DNA of 64,000 nt from Desulfuromonadales bacterium (GTDB lineage: Bacteria; Desulfobacterota; Desulfuromonadia; Desulfuromonadales; BM103): assembly GCA_014860225.1 (NCBI GenBank), contig JACZKE010000052.1, forward strand, positions 310,001 to 374,000. The letters run 5' to 3'. Positions 19,642 through 28,514 of this stretch are shown in pieces; within the stretch, counting starts at the first letter, position 1, and every line of letters begins with the position of its first letter. The position numbers and the translations under genes are program-made. The notes beneath the pieces are model-generated. The model was given only the letters and a program-made list of their open reading frames with translations. It was not told the origin of the DNA and did no database searches.

Positions 19642-21411
19642 TCAATACGTCCTGTAAGAGTGACGAAGAATTTCGGCTTTAATATTTTCCCCGCCGCCGA
19701 AACGGCAATATGTGCCATCAGGATCGATGGGCAGACCTGCCGAACTGGCCTCATCAATGTCAATATGCATCTCTAACCGATAATCTGGACTGATCCGGAC
19801 CAGCACTTGACGGAATACCAGATCGCGCGACCCGCCAGTAATTGCCACCTCCACTTCGTCACCGCTATGGATGCCGAGGTGCTCAGCCTCTTCGTTCGAC
19901 ATGTGGATATGCCGCCTGGCACAGATCAGACCTTCGCTCAGATGCACTCTCCCCAAAGGGCCCTCTACGGTGATCGGCGCTGAACCATCGACCTGTCCGG
20001 AGGGGCGGACCGGGGCATCGACGCCGAGTCGAAACTCTTCATCACGGGTAATTTCTATTTGATCCCTTTCCCGCAGGGGACCCACCACACTTACCCCGTC
20101 AATGCGGTCGCGCGGTCCGATCAGGTTGACTCTCTCCCGGCAGACGTACTGGCCAGGCTGGAATGTCTCTTCTGCTTTGGTCAAACCGGCGTCCTTGCCG
20201 AAAAGTTGCTCGAAAGTTTCCCTGGAGAGGTGAACGTGACAGGGGTGGACGGCAATGGGTATCACCTTCCGTTCGGCAAATACACTCTGCGCATTGATCA
20301 CGGTTTCCGTCTGCCTGGCGATCATCAGTTCTTCATCGGTAGCTACTACCAGCGCCCGGACACGGGAGTGGTCAGCGCAAATTTCCGCCACCGGTTGTTC
20401 GTGGCTTACCCGGCAATCATTGTTGCGGTCATGATCTAACATGAGGCCGAGAAATTCGAGGCGCTGGAGGATGCGCCGACGCATCAGGACACTGTTCTCG
20501 CCGATCCCGCCGGTGAGAACCACGGCGTCGATGCCGCCCATGGTGGCAGCATAGGCGCCGATATACTTTCGCACCCGATGGGAAAACACAGCGATGCTGA
20601 GGCGGGCTCGCTCGTTCCCTTCGGCGGCCTTTGCCTCGATATCCCGCAGATCTTTGCTGATACCTGAGAGTCCAAGCAGACCGCTTTGCCGATTCAACAG
20701 GTGCTCAACTTCCTCTGTAGAATACCCTTTCTCCCGCACCAGCTTGAGGACTGCCGCTGGATCGATGTCGCCGCAGCGAGTGCCCATGACCAGTCCCTCC
20801 AGGGGGGTCATGCCCATGCTGGTTTCTGTCGAGGTACCGAACTCCACGGCACAGGCACTGGCGCCGTTGCCGAGATGGCAGGTGACCAAGCGCAGTTGAT
20901 TCGTCGCGCTGCCGAGATACTCAGCCGCTTTTTGAGCAACATAGGCGTGAGAGATGCCGTGAAAACCATAACGACGGATCTTCAGTGAGTCTGCCAGTTC
21001 GGCATCAATGGCATAAGTCAGAGCGCGGCGCGGCATGCGAGAGTGGAAGGCGGTATCGAAGACCGCCACATGAGGCACACCTGTCAGAATTTTTCTTGCC
21101 GCATTTATCCCTGTCAGGTTGGCCGGATTATGTAGCGGAGCGAGCGGGACACACGACTCGATCATCGCAAGCATGGCATTGTCGATTAGTTGAGGCATGG
21201 AAAAATGATCCCCGCCGTGTACCACACGGTGTCCTATCGCATCGATACGATAGCCCGAGACGGCGTCGGTAATATCTTTAAGAGCCTGGTCATAGGATTC
21301 TGCCCCGTTCAAGCGTTCAATCTTGCCTTTCACCAGGGCCGAAGAGGCTTCGGTGTCGACAACCTGATATTTGATGCTCGAAGAGCCACAATTGATTACC
21401 AGAACGTTCAT
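19642..21411 (-). CDS. Acetate kinase fused to C-terminal PduL-type phosphotransacylase
   Basis: N-terminal AckA motifs (NCGSSSIKYQ, GHRVVHGG, TCHLGNGAS, GTRCGDIDPA, ATDEELMIAR) followed by PduL motifs (HVHLSRETFEQLFG, PVRPSG, RRHIHMSNEEAEHLGI, MHIDIDEAS) in one 589-aa frame. Confidence 0.9.
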   Translation of the reverse strand: MNVLVINCGSSSIKYQVVDTEASSALVKGKIERLNGAESYDQALKDITDAVSGYRIDAIGHRVVHGGDHFSMPQLIDNAMLAMIESCVPLAPLHNPANLTGINAARKILTGVPHVAVFDTAFHSRMPRRALTYAIDAELADSLKIRRYGFHGISHAYVAQKAAEYLGSATNQLRLVTCHLGNGASACAVEFGTSTETSMGMTPLEGLVMGTRCGDIDPAAVLKLVREKGYSTEEVEHLLNRQSGLLGLSGISKDLRDIEAKAAEGNERARLSIAVFSHRVRKYIGAYAATMGGIDAVVLTGGIGENSVLMRRRILQRLEFLGLMLDHDRNNDCRVSHEQPVAEICADHSRVRALVVATDEELMIARQTETVINAQSVFAERKVIPIAVHPCHVHLSRETFEQLFGKDAGLTKAEETFQPGQYVCRERVNLIGPRDRIDGVSVVGPLRERDQIEITRDEEFRLGVDAPVRPSGQVDGSAPITVEGPLGRVHLSEGLICARRHIHMSNEEAEHLGIHSGDEVEVAITGGSRDLVFRQVLVRISPDYRLEMHIDIDEASSAGLPIDPDGTYCRFGGGENIKAEILRHSYRTY

Positions 21412-21689
21412 CCGATCTCCTTTTTCAGGTAGATATCCGGCTTTTGTCCGAGGCCTGATTGATGCCGGTTGGTTAGGAGCGAAGGTGTTTACTCCCAGTG
21501 TACCCGATTTTAAGAGGATTATTGAGATGGCCTAATTTGGTGGTAAGATTTAACATGCAAGTATGGTGAAAGTGGTTGATCTCTGATGGGTTTGGATAGC
21601 AGCGAGCATGATTATATTCCTTTATTCAAGGAGGCAGTAAGCTGTCGGAGATGCCTTTTATGTTGAAGTCCGGGTGTCTTTTGGCGCCG

Positions 21690-22048
21690 TTGTCCCTCAG
21701 GGGTGAGCCCGTATTGCAGGTCATAATTGGTTCCTCGGAAAGTGGCGGCAATGATCGCTACCAGCGGTGATGAATCGTTTGTCATGCTGTCGATGATTCC
21801 CGAAACTGCCGGGCTTATTTTCCTGTTCCTGTCCCGGTTAGCCTGACCATTTTCTGCACACCCACCTTTGGAAACACGTGGCCAAGGTTCCTGCCCTCCG
21901 CCTCTTTGCCTGGACATTTGGGGTGCTGCTGCTCATGCATGTTCTGGTGGATCACCTGCAATTGGGTAATTGGATGCAGAGCAATCAGCTGACCATGTTG
22001 CTGATTGCCTTCCTGGTGGGACTGGTGCCATCATTGTCTTCAGAATGA
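21690..22048 (+). pseudogene. Degraded membrane transporter (putative manganese transporter / PF11449-like) in broken frames
   Basis: One frame VAAMIATSGDESFVMLSMIPETAGLIFLFLSRLA*, next frame HLWKHVAKVPALRLFAWTFGVLLLMHVLVDHLQLGNWMQSNQLTMLLIAFLVGLVPSLSSE*. Confidence 0.5.
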
Positions 22049-22152
22049 GACGCGACCTCGGTTGACAGTAAGCCGGAAAGAGATAAGTTGTTAAGAAACT
22101 TTTGCGTAGTGTGTTTCAGATCTGCCCGTCGGTGCGGAAAAGGAGGATCACA

Positions 22153-22350
22153 ATGAATATCGATGAGATTCGGGAAAGAGGACGGGCACTGGGGATAACA
22201 GGCTTGGATGCTATGCAAAAAGCTGACATGATCCGCGCCATCCAGATTGCCGAAGGCAACAGGGACTGCTTCGGCAATATTTGGAACTTTGAATGCTTGC
22301 AGCTCGATTGCTGTTGGCGCAAGGATTGTCTGAACAGGGATTCCGACTGA
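22153..22350 (+). CDS. Small SAP/Rho-N-like domain protein with Cys-rich tail
   Basis: MNIDEIRERGRALGITGLDAMQKADMIRAIQIAEGNRDCFG...CCWRKDCL; AAGGAGG before ATG 22153. Confidence 0.7.
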   Translation: MNIDEIRERGRALGITGLDAMQKADMIRAIQIAEGNRDCFGNIWNFECLQLDCCWRKDCLNRDSD

Positions 22351-22402
22351 CTCTGCTCAGTATCTGTAGTTTCTTCTCCTCCCCGATATGGGTGAGGGTG
22401 CA

Positions 22403-23458
22403 TCAGTCCACGCAGCGGGTGAAAGCGGCCCTGACCATCCAGGCGATCAGCAGCAGGCCGATGACCAGAGTTCCCAGGAACAGCACCAGCGGTGAATATT
22501 CGGGGACGACTTCGAGCATCCCCGGCGAGAAATGGTCGCGCAGATAGCCGCCGCGAACAAAATCACGCATGAATGCCATCAAATAGATCAATCCAGCCAA
22601 CAGCCCTGCCGTTGCGTAGACCTTGCTTCTGAAGGCTGCGACCAGGACCATCGCGATCAGCAACAAGGCCGCCAGGAAGCAGGACGTTGCCAGGCCATTT
22701 CCCCCCATGAACAGCAGCATCTGCGCCTTCGGCAAGGCCAGCAAAAACCAGATTCCGATGCCGATCTGCACGATAGTCAGCATGCGGAAGACCTTCATGC
22801 CGATGGCTGACGCATAATCGCCCAGTTGCTGCTCCCGTCGTGTCAGAAAGCGGCCATAGAGCGCCACGAACAGGCCGCCGACAGCGGTACCGCCGATCAT
22901 GAAGTGGAGATAACGGGGCCAGAGCGTGGCATCCCCGGTGTTGAGCAGCGTGCCGCTGGAATTGTCGAAGTAGCCGCTCCAGTTTTCCGGATGCAGCATC
23001 ATCGTCATGTTGTTGCTGAACATGAAGCCGATGACGAGGAAACAGAGACAGGCGAAGCCAAGCACCAGGATGCCGGCTCGGCCCAGGGAAGCAAACTTGA
23101 AGTCATACCAGTAGGTTGCATAGTAGGCGATGATCAGAGTGGGGATGATCAGTATCCAGAACAGTCCCATGAGTACCGAGCTCGCGTAGATGAACTGGCC
23201 GTACAGGACCTGGAGGAACAGCAGCGGCGCAACGCCGAGGTTGACGGTCAAAGCGATGAGCAAGGGCAACACCTTGGCAAGTTCATATGCGAGCGCCCGG
23301 GCTTGCCGATCGCCCTTTATGTGGGCGTAGACTGCGATGAAGGACGATCCGAGCAGGGAGTTCATCAACAGCAGGTGCAGGGGGAACGTCAGCAACAGGA
23401 AAAACTGGAAGTAGCCCCAGGAGGTCGGAATAGTGTCAGGTGTGGGGATCAGCGACAT
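22403..23458 (-). CDS. Second membrane subunit of a cytochrome bd-like oxidoreductase (CydA'-like)
   Basis: Multi-TM protein MSLIPTPDTIPTSWGYFQFFLLLTFPLHLLLMNSLLGSS..., immediately downstream of the CydA-like/cytochrome c gene; start trimmed to 23458. Confidence 0.65.
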   Translation of the reverse strand: MSLIPTPDTIPTSWGYFQFFLLLTFPLHLLLMNSLLGSSFIAVYAHIKGDRQARALAYELAKVLPLLIALTVNLGVAPLLFLQVLYGQFIYASSVLMGLFWILIIPTLIIAYYATYWYDFKFASLGRAGILVLGFACLCFLVIGFMFSNNMTMMLHPENWSGYFDNSSGTLLNTGDATLWPRYLHFMIGGTAVGGLFVALYGRFLTRREQQLGDYASAIGMKVFRMLTIVQIGIGIWFLLALPKAQMLLFMGGNGLATSCFLAALLLIAMVLVAAFRSKVYATAGLLAGLIYLMAFMRDFVRGGYLRDHFSPGMLEVVPEYSPLVLFLGTLVIGLLLIAWMVRAAFTRCVD

Positions 23459-23460
23459 GA

Positions 23461-25206
23461 TCAACGGCCTCCTCTTTGCTCGGTAAGAATCCAGTCTGCA
23501 ATGGCCGCCCGTTCCTGCTCGTCCAGCGAGAGCCCAGCCATCATCGCATTCAGGCTGGCGAGGTTTGCCAGGCCACCGGTGATGTCTGTTTTCGACTTGT
23601 TCCCGGCCCAGTCCAGCAGGGTTTCCTTGCCATGGCAACCGGTGCAGTTCTGCTCGTAGACGGTCGCGCCGTCGATAACGGCAGGCGCCGCTGCAGAATG
23701 CAGATAACCGGCCAGCAGCAGCTTCTCTTCGGGTGTTCCGGTAAAGTCCGACATCATTTCATTCAGACTGCTCAGGGACTCGAGACCGGTGATGATCTCG
23801 GCGAGGGAGAGTCTCTCCGCCCATGTTTCAACAATATCGATGTCATGGCAACCGATGCAGTTGTCATTATAGATCTGCTGTCCCCGGTCGGTGGGCGTTA
23901 CGAGCGCGGCGAGATCAACCTCCCTGCCGTGGAGGTCGCCGGCAAGATACGCGGCGAGCGCCGCCGCTTCCATGTCGTTGCCGAGGAATTGTGGCATGTA
24001 CGGTCGCTTGTGGATGACGTTGCGCAGGTACGTGGTCAGTGTTGGGAAGTCCATGGCCGCCGTTCTTGGCACAATGTCATTATTGACTCCGCCGATCGTG
24101 TGGCAGGCATAGCACTGCAGCCTGAAGATTTCGCCCCCGGCCCGGGAGAGGTTTTCCGCGGTCGCTTCGTTGACGGCAGACCATTTCGCCTGGGCCAGGA
24201 AGCTTTGTCCTTGCAATGCGTCGGCCTGGGCCACGGTGATCCCGTGGGAGTACATGATCTGATTGAGAACGTAAGGGCGGCGTGCCGCTTCGCGCGTCCA
24301 TTCGAAAGACCCGAGCATAATGAATGCCGAGATCATGGCCAGTATCGCAAGCGGTTTGCTGTTGAGTGCCGGCCGGACAATGGTCAGCAGCAGGATCAGT
24401 GCGAAGGTGATGATCGTGGCGATCAGGGCATACTGACCTGCCGTCTGTATGGTGGGTGAACTGCCCAGGACCAGCTCATGGGCCGGTTCCGGCAGAATCG
24501 ACAGGTACCAATAACCGCACGGTAGCGCGAGCAGGAAGGAGATGAGCGACCACTTGCCGCTGTAGCGTGTCATGTCGGTTTTCAGTCTGGAGTCCTTCAG
24601 GAAGGCACTGGTCAGAAACGCGTAGAGACCGGCCAGCATGAAGGAGAAGAAGCTACGGAAAAACAGCGAGGGCCAGAACGACGGGTTGAAAAATCCGGAC
24701 CAGAAATTCCGATTGTCGAGCCACGCCCCGGGGGTCAGCATGAAATCGATAATACCGTTGATCAGGAACAGGCTGAGCCAGGCGGCAATAAAATAAATCC
24801 AGCCGATTAGCTGATGGGTCCGACTGTCCATCTTGTCGAAAGTGTAAAAGTAGATCAGCAGGGCGGTGATCTCGACCAGGAACCAGACCCACTCGGCCGC
24901 CCACCCGTAGACAAAGGTGTGGATCAACAGGGATGTGGCCGCCGGTTGAACCAGGGAGATGATGAACCAGATGCCGACCCCGGTAATCCCGCCGAAGACC
25001 ATCGTCAAGAGCAAGAAAAATTTGGTGTGGCTCTTGGTGAAAGCCAGGATCTCCGGTCTGTTTTCTCGCAGTCCTTTGCGTTCGGTCAGGACGAGATAGA
25101 GCCCGCCCCCCACAGCGAAGTGAGACACGAAGACATGGGTGACTGCTATCAGCGCAATCAGAAAGCCGCCACCGATTCCGGGAAGATACCAGACAGGATA
25201 GTTCAC
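23461..25206 (-). CDS. Cytochrome bd-like subunit I with C-terminal cytochrome c domains (three CxxCH)
   Basis: CydA-like TM region (HVFVSHFAVGGGLYLVLTERKG; FVYGWAAEWVWFLVEITALLIYFYTF) then CYACH, CIGCH, CTGCH motifs. Confidence 0.75.
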   Translation of the reverse strand: MNYPVWYLPGIGGGFLIALIAVTHVFVSHFAVGGGLYLVLTERKGLRENRPEILAFTKSHTKFFLLLTMVFGGITGVGIWFIISLVQPAATSLLIHTFVYGWAAEWVWFLVEITALLIYFYTFDKMDSRTHQLIGWIYFIAAWLSLFLINGIIDFMLTPGAWLDNRNFWSGFFNPSFWPSLFFRSFFSFMLAGLYAFLTSAFLKDSRLKTDMTRYSGKWSLISFLLALPCGYWYLSILPEPAHELVLGSSPTIQTAGQYALIATIITFALILLLTIVRPALNSKPLAILAMISAFIMLGSFEWTREAARRPYVLNQIMYSHGITVAQADALQGQSFLAQAKWSAVNEATAENLSRAGGEIFRLQCYACHTIGGVNNDIVPRTAAMDFPTLTTYLRNVIHKRPYMPQFLGNDMEAAALAAYLAGDLHGREVDLAALVTPTDRGQQIYNDNCIGCHDIDIVETWAERLSLAEIITGLESLSSLNEMMSDFTGTPEEKLLLAGYLHSAAAPAVIDGATVYEQNCTGCHGKETLLDWAGNKSKTDITGGLANLASLNAMMAGLSLDEQERAAIADWILTEQRGGR

Positions 25207-25298
25207 TTCTCTGCTCCTTGATCAGGGCCCGACCATTCCCGGTGGCAAGTTGCTCTTGCAGCAAATCAAAGGGGGAAACTGTCGCAAGCCTCTGCTCA

Positions 25299-25853
25299 TC
25301 AGGGGAATGCGCGAAAAACTTCCCGTCCCCGGCCGCAGACCGGGCATTTGTCCGGCGCCTCGCCGAGACGGGTGTGGCCACAGATGTCGCAGATCTGCAC
25401 GGTGTCGAGCGCCAGGTCCTCGTTGCCCTCCACGGCCTGTTTGGCTTCGGTGAAGAGCGCGGCATGAATTTTCTCTGCTTCGATGGCATAATGGAAAGAG
25501 CGCATGCCGCCCTTTTCGTCCTGCTCTTTGGCGACGGCGATGTAGGCCGGGTACATCTGCTGCACTTCGAAGTTTTCTCCGTCAATAGCCCCCTGGAGAT
25601 TCTCCGCGGTGCTGTTCAGCCCGAAACCGGCCACGGACGCGACCAGGAAGTCGCCGTTCACAGAGGCAAGTTCATGGAAGTGGTTGTTTGCATGCACCTC
25701 TTCGGCAAAGGCTATGGCTTCAAACAGTCTGGCCACATTGGGAAACCCCTCATCCTTGGCCCGCGCACCCCAAACCTTGTAACGCATATGGGCCTGACTT
25801 TCGCCACCAAAAGCGGACCGCAGGTTTGCGGCGGTCATTTCATTCATACTCAT
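25299..25853 (-). CDS. Rubrerythrin
   Basis: Ferritin-like N-terminus (AFGGESQAHMRY) and rubredoxin-like C-terminus (QICDICGHTRLGEAPDKCPVCG). Confidence 0.93.
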   Translation of the reverse strand: MSMNEMTAANLRSAFGGESQAHMRYKVWGARAKDEGFPNVARLFEAIAFAEEVHANNHFHELASVNGDFLVASVAGFGLNSTAENLQGAIDGENFEVQQMYPAYIAVAKEQDEKGGMRSFHYAIEAEKIHAALFTEAKQAVEGNEDLALDTVQICDICGHTRLGEAPDKCPVCGRGREVFRAFP

Positions 25854-26208
25854 GCTTTTCTCCTTGTTTTGCAGGGTGAAGAATGCGTCCCGGATTTTCA
25901 AGCAGGACTAAGTCCGTTCTGTAAGATCATTCAACTCTAATACGATCTTCGAAGTTGTCCAGAATCATCCTTGAAATTATCCTGACATGGTGGCTCCCGA
26001 CAGCACTGCAGTTCGAGGCATGCACCGTTTTTCCAAAGTGGATTCTTGCCGTTTAACCTTTGTACGTTATGCTTGAATTTTGCGGGTGAGACTGACAAAG
26101 ACCTGTGCCGCTACACCAGCATGCGGAGAACTCTGGCAGGAAAGACCTTGTCTCGTGTCTCGTTATATGCGAACCGTGTTGGGACGGTCGTTCCCGCAAG
26201 AGCAACCG

Positions 26209-26376
26209 CTAGGAGCCTGTCGGACTTGGAATAAATCCGCTACAAATCCGTCTGAACGGTTCATATTTCGCCGCTTTCTTGGTCAATAGAACTACTATTG
26301 ACCTTCAAAATCGACAAAATCTGCCCTCGTTCAGCCAAATTTTCGCTTGGATTTCCCAAGTCCGACAGGTTCCTAG
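26209..26376. mobile_element. MITE-like element with 21-bp imperfect terminal inverted repeats
   Basis: CTAGGAGCCTGTCGGACTTGG (26209-26229) and CCAAGTCCGACAGGTTCCTAG (26356-26376), one mismatch; internal hairpin GGTCAATAG-AACTA-CTATTGACC; no transposase inside. Confidence 0.7.
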
Positions 26377-26392
26377 ACGAAAGGAGTTCATT

Positions 26393-26785
26393 ATGAACAG
26401 AAAAATGGTGATAACTCTTGCCATGACCCATGCGCTCTTGCTGCCTGCCGTTTTCACATTCTCGGCTGACCAGGCATCCAACCAGGATCGACTTCAGACA
26501 CAAGAGCAGGAGCAGGTTTACGGCAGTCAGTTGATGACCCGGCAGGAGCGTGATGAGTATCGCGCCCGGATGCGCGCCGCACGGAGTGTTGAAGAGCAGG
26601 AACAAATTCGCAACGAACATCACGAACGGATGAAAGAGAGAGCGAAAGCTCAGAATATGACTTTGCCGGACACGCCTCCACAAGGAGGAGGTGGCATGAT
26701 GATGCCCGGCGGCAAAGGCATGGGTCCTGGTGGAGGAGGCAGTGGCGGCGCGTCGATGGGCCCAGGGCAAGGTGGTAACCGCTGA
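26393..26785 (+). CDS. Hypothetical exported protein, Gly/Met-rich C-terminus
   Basis: ATG 26393 after AAAGGAG; signal peptide; GGGGMMMPGGKGMGPGGGG tail. Confidence 0.6.
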   Translation: MNRKMVITLAMTHALLLPAVFTFSADQASNQDRLQTQEQEQVYGSQLMTRQERDEYRARMRAARSVEEQEQIRNEHHERMKERAKAQNMTLPDTPPQGGGGMMMPGGKGMGPGGGGSGGASMGPGQGGNR

Positions 26786-27189
26786 GACAGAACGCCATTA
26801 TTTGCGAAGATTGTTTAAATGTTTCATGCAATCGAATCACCGAAATGTTAAGTTTGGTCCCAGTGAGGTGCATTGTCTGGGGCCCTTTCACACAATCTCT
26901 GCTGAGCTTTCTGCCAATTAGCAACGAATTAATTCAGCTCTCGTTGTTTAGCTTTCTCTTGCTCTTCCCGGCGTTGACGGGCGTATTCGTTCTGACGATC
27001 TATTCGTAACCGCTCCCTATTGGCCATTTCTTCTACCTTCTTTTTTAAACAGTGGGGTGGGGTGCGAAAGAAGACAGCCGGCAGGGAGTTGCAGAGGCGA
27101 ACGTGGGAGCAAATGCCGCGGCAATATCGGCAAGCCGATCAGGTTGCTCTGCTTTGAGAAGAGACTTGAGGTTGGCTGATGGAAATGAA

Positions 27190-27816
27190 ATGAACAGATA
27201 CAATCCCGACATTCATCACCGTCGGTCCATTCGGCTGAAGAATTACGATTATTCTCGGGAGGGCGCATATTTCCTGACGTTGTGCACCTTTGACCGTGGT
27301 TGTCACTTTGAACGGTTCGCTCAGCTGCGGCAAATTGTCGAGACACAATGGCATAGCCTGCCGGAGCGGTTTCCGGGAGTGGTCCTGAACGAATTCGTGA
27401 TCATGCCCAACCATTTCCACGGGATAATTGTTCTTTGTAGGGATAACCCTTGCGGGTATCCTGAATCAGGGTCTGGTTCTGCCCACCTGCAATCCGGGTC
27501 TCTGCAAAACCCGACACCGGCAGAGACTGGGCACCCGCAAGGGGCGCCCCTACGCGGACCAACCGTTGGCGATGTCGTCGGTGCGTTCAAGTCGTTGTGC
27601 GTCAACGCGTGGCTGAAAGTCATCAGGTCCGAGGGCACCAATGCCACCGGAAAATTCTGGCAGAACAACTATTACGAGCACGTCATTCGCGACCAGGGGG
27701 AAATGGACCGTATCCGTCGATACATTGCCGAGAATCCCCTGCGGTGGGAATTCGATCGGGAAAATCCGGGTTTCAGCAAGAAACAAGGGCAGCAAGACGA
27801 GAGATGGATGGTGTAA
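27190..27816 (+). CDS. REP-associated tyrosine transposase (RAYT, TnpA_REP/Y1-like)
   Basis: RRSIRLKNYDYSREGAYFLTLCTFDR, FVIMPNHFHGIIVL (HUH), VGDVVGAFKSL, ENPLRW. Confidence 0.9.
   Translation: MNRYNPDIHHRRSIRLKNYDYSREGAYFLTLCTFDRGCHFERFAQLRQIVETQWHSLPERFPGVVLNEFVIMPNHFHGIIVLCRDNPCGYPESGSGSAHLQSGSLQNPTPAETGHPQGAPLRGPTVGDVVGAFKSLCVNAWLKVIRSEGTNATGKFWQNNYYEHVIRDQGEMDRIRRYIAENPLRWEFDRENPGFSKKQGQQDERWMV
27436..27553. repeat. REP/BIME-like inverted pair inside the RAYT ORF
   Basis: TGTAGGGATAACCCTTGCGGGTATCC ... GGGCACCCGCAAGGGGCGCCCCTAC, matching the copy at 27828-27917. Confidence 0.8.
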
Positions 27817-27827
27817 GGAATCGAATT

Positions 27828-27917
27828 TGTAGGGATACCCCTCGCGGGTATCCTGGGTTTTGGCCGGTGAAAACCGTAGACCCGTAAAACAGGGCACCCG
27901 CAAGGGGCGCCCCTACA
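27828..27917. repeat. REP/BIME-like inverted pair downstream of RAYT
   Basis: TGTAGGGATACCCCTCGCGGGTATCC ... GGGCACCCGCAAGGGGCGCCCCTACA. Confidence 0.85.
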
Positions 27918-27946
27918 ATGAACCACCAAACGGCAGCGGATTGAAT

Positions 27947-27976
27947 TGTAGGGATACCCCTTGCGGGTATTCTGGG
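27947..27976. repeat. Single REP-like unit
   Basis: TTGTAGGGATACCCCTTGCGGGTATTCTGG. Confidence 0.8.
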
Positions 27977-28130
27977 TTCGGTGTGCGTGACAATAATAGA
28001 ATCTGGGGACATAATACCCATTTTAATAATTTGATAGCCAGCACATCTGCAGGGTTGTATATAAAGTTGCAGTAGCCAAGAACCCATAAAAATTGTAGTT
28101 GTGTGGCCTGTTTTAAAAAGGAAAGCATCA

Positions 28131-28484
28131 ATGCCTGAAATTGACGATTTAAAACAGAAAATCCGCGAGTTTGCAGATGATCGAAACTGGGATCAATATC
28201 ATTCTCCCAAAAATCTTTCCATGGCACTGATCGCCGAATGTGCAGAGGTTGTAGAGCACTTTCAATGGATGACTGAGGAGCAGAGCACAAATGTACCAGC
28301 TGAAACTCTCGAAGAGATAAGTCTCGAACTAGCAGATGTCTTTGTCTATCTTTTACGCCTGTCTGATAAACTTGGAATCGATTTGGTAGAAGCAGCAAAC
28401 CGTAAAATGGCTTTGAATGAAAAGAAATATCCTGTCGATAAAGTTCGCGGTTCCTCGAAAAAATACACCGAATATATAGATTGA
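28131..28484 (+). CDS. MazG-like nucleotide pyrophosphohydrolase
   Basis: FADDRNWDQYHSPKNLSMALIAECAEVVEHFQW...EEISLELADVFVYLLRL metal-binding helices. Confidence 0.88.
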   Translation: MPEIDDLKQKIREFADDRNWDQYHSPKNLSMALIAECAEVVEHFQWMTEEQSTNVPAETLEEISLELADVFVYLLRLSDKLGIDLVEAANRKMALNEKKYPVDKVRGSSKKYTEYID

Positions 28485-28514
28485 CCCAGCGCACGTAATT
28501 CTGGAGGCCGCAGC

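Noticed and set aside
22826-24459. Plus-strand ORFs of 277 and 327 aa across the bd-like genes
   Set aside because: Antisense shadow ORFs; the minus strand encodes coherent TM and CxxCH-containing proteins
26940-27027. Short minus-strand ORF MANRERLRIDRQNEYARQRREEQEKAKQRELN
   Set aside because: Possible C-terminal remnant of a coiled-coil protein, but too short and without identifiable homology
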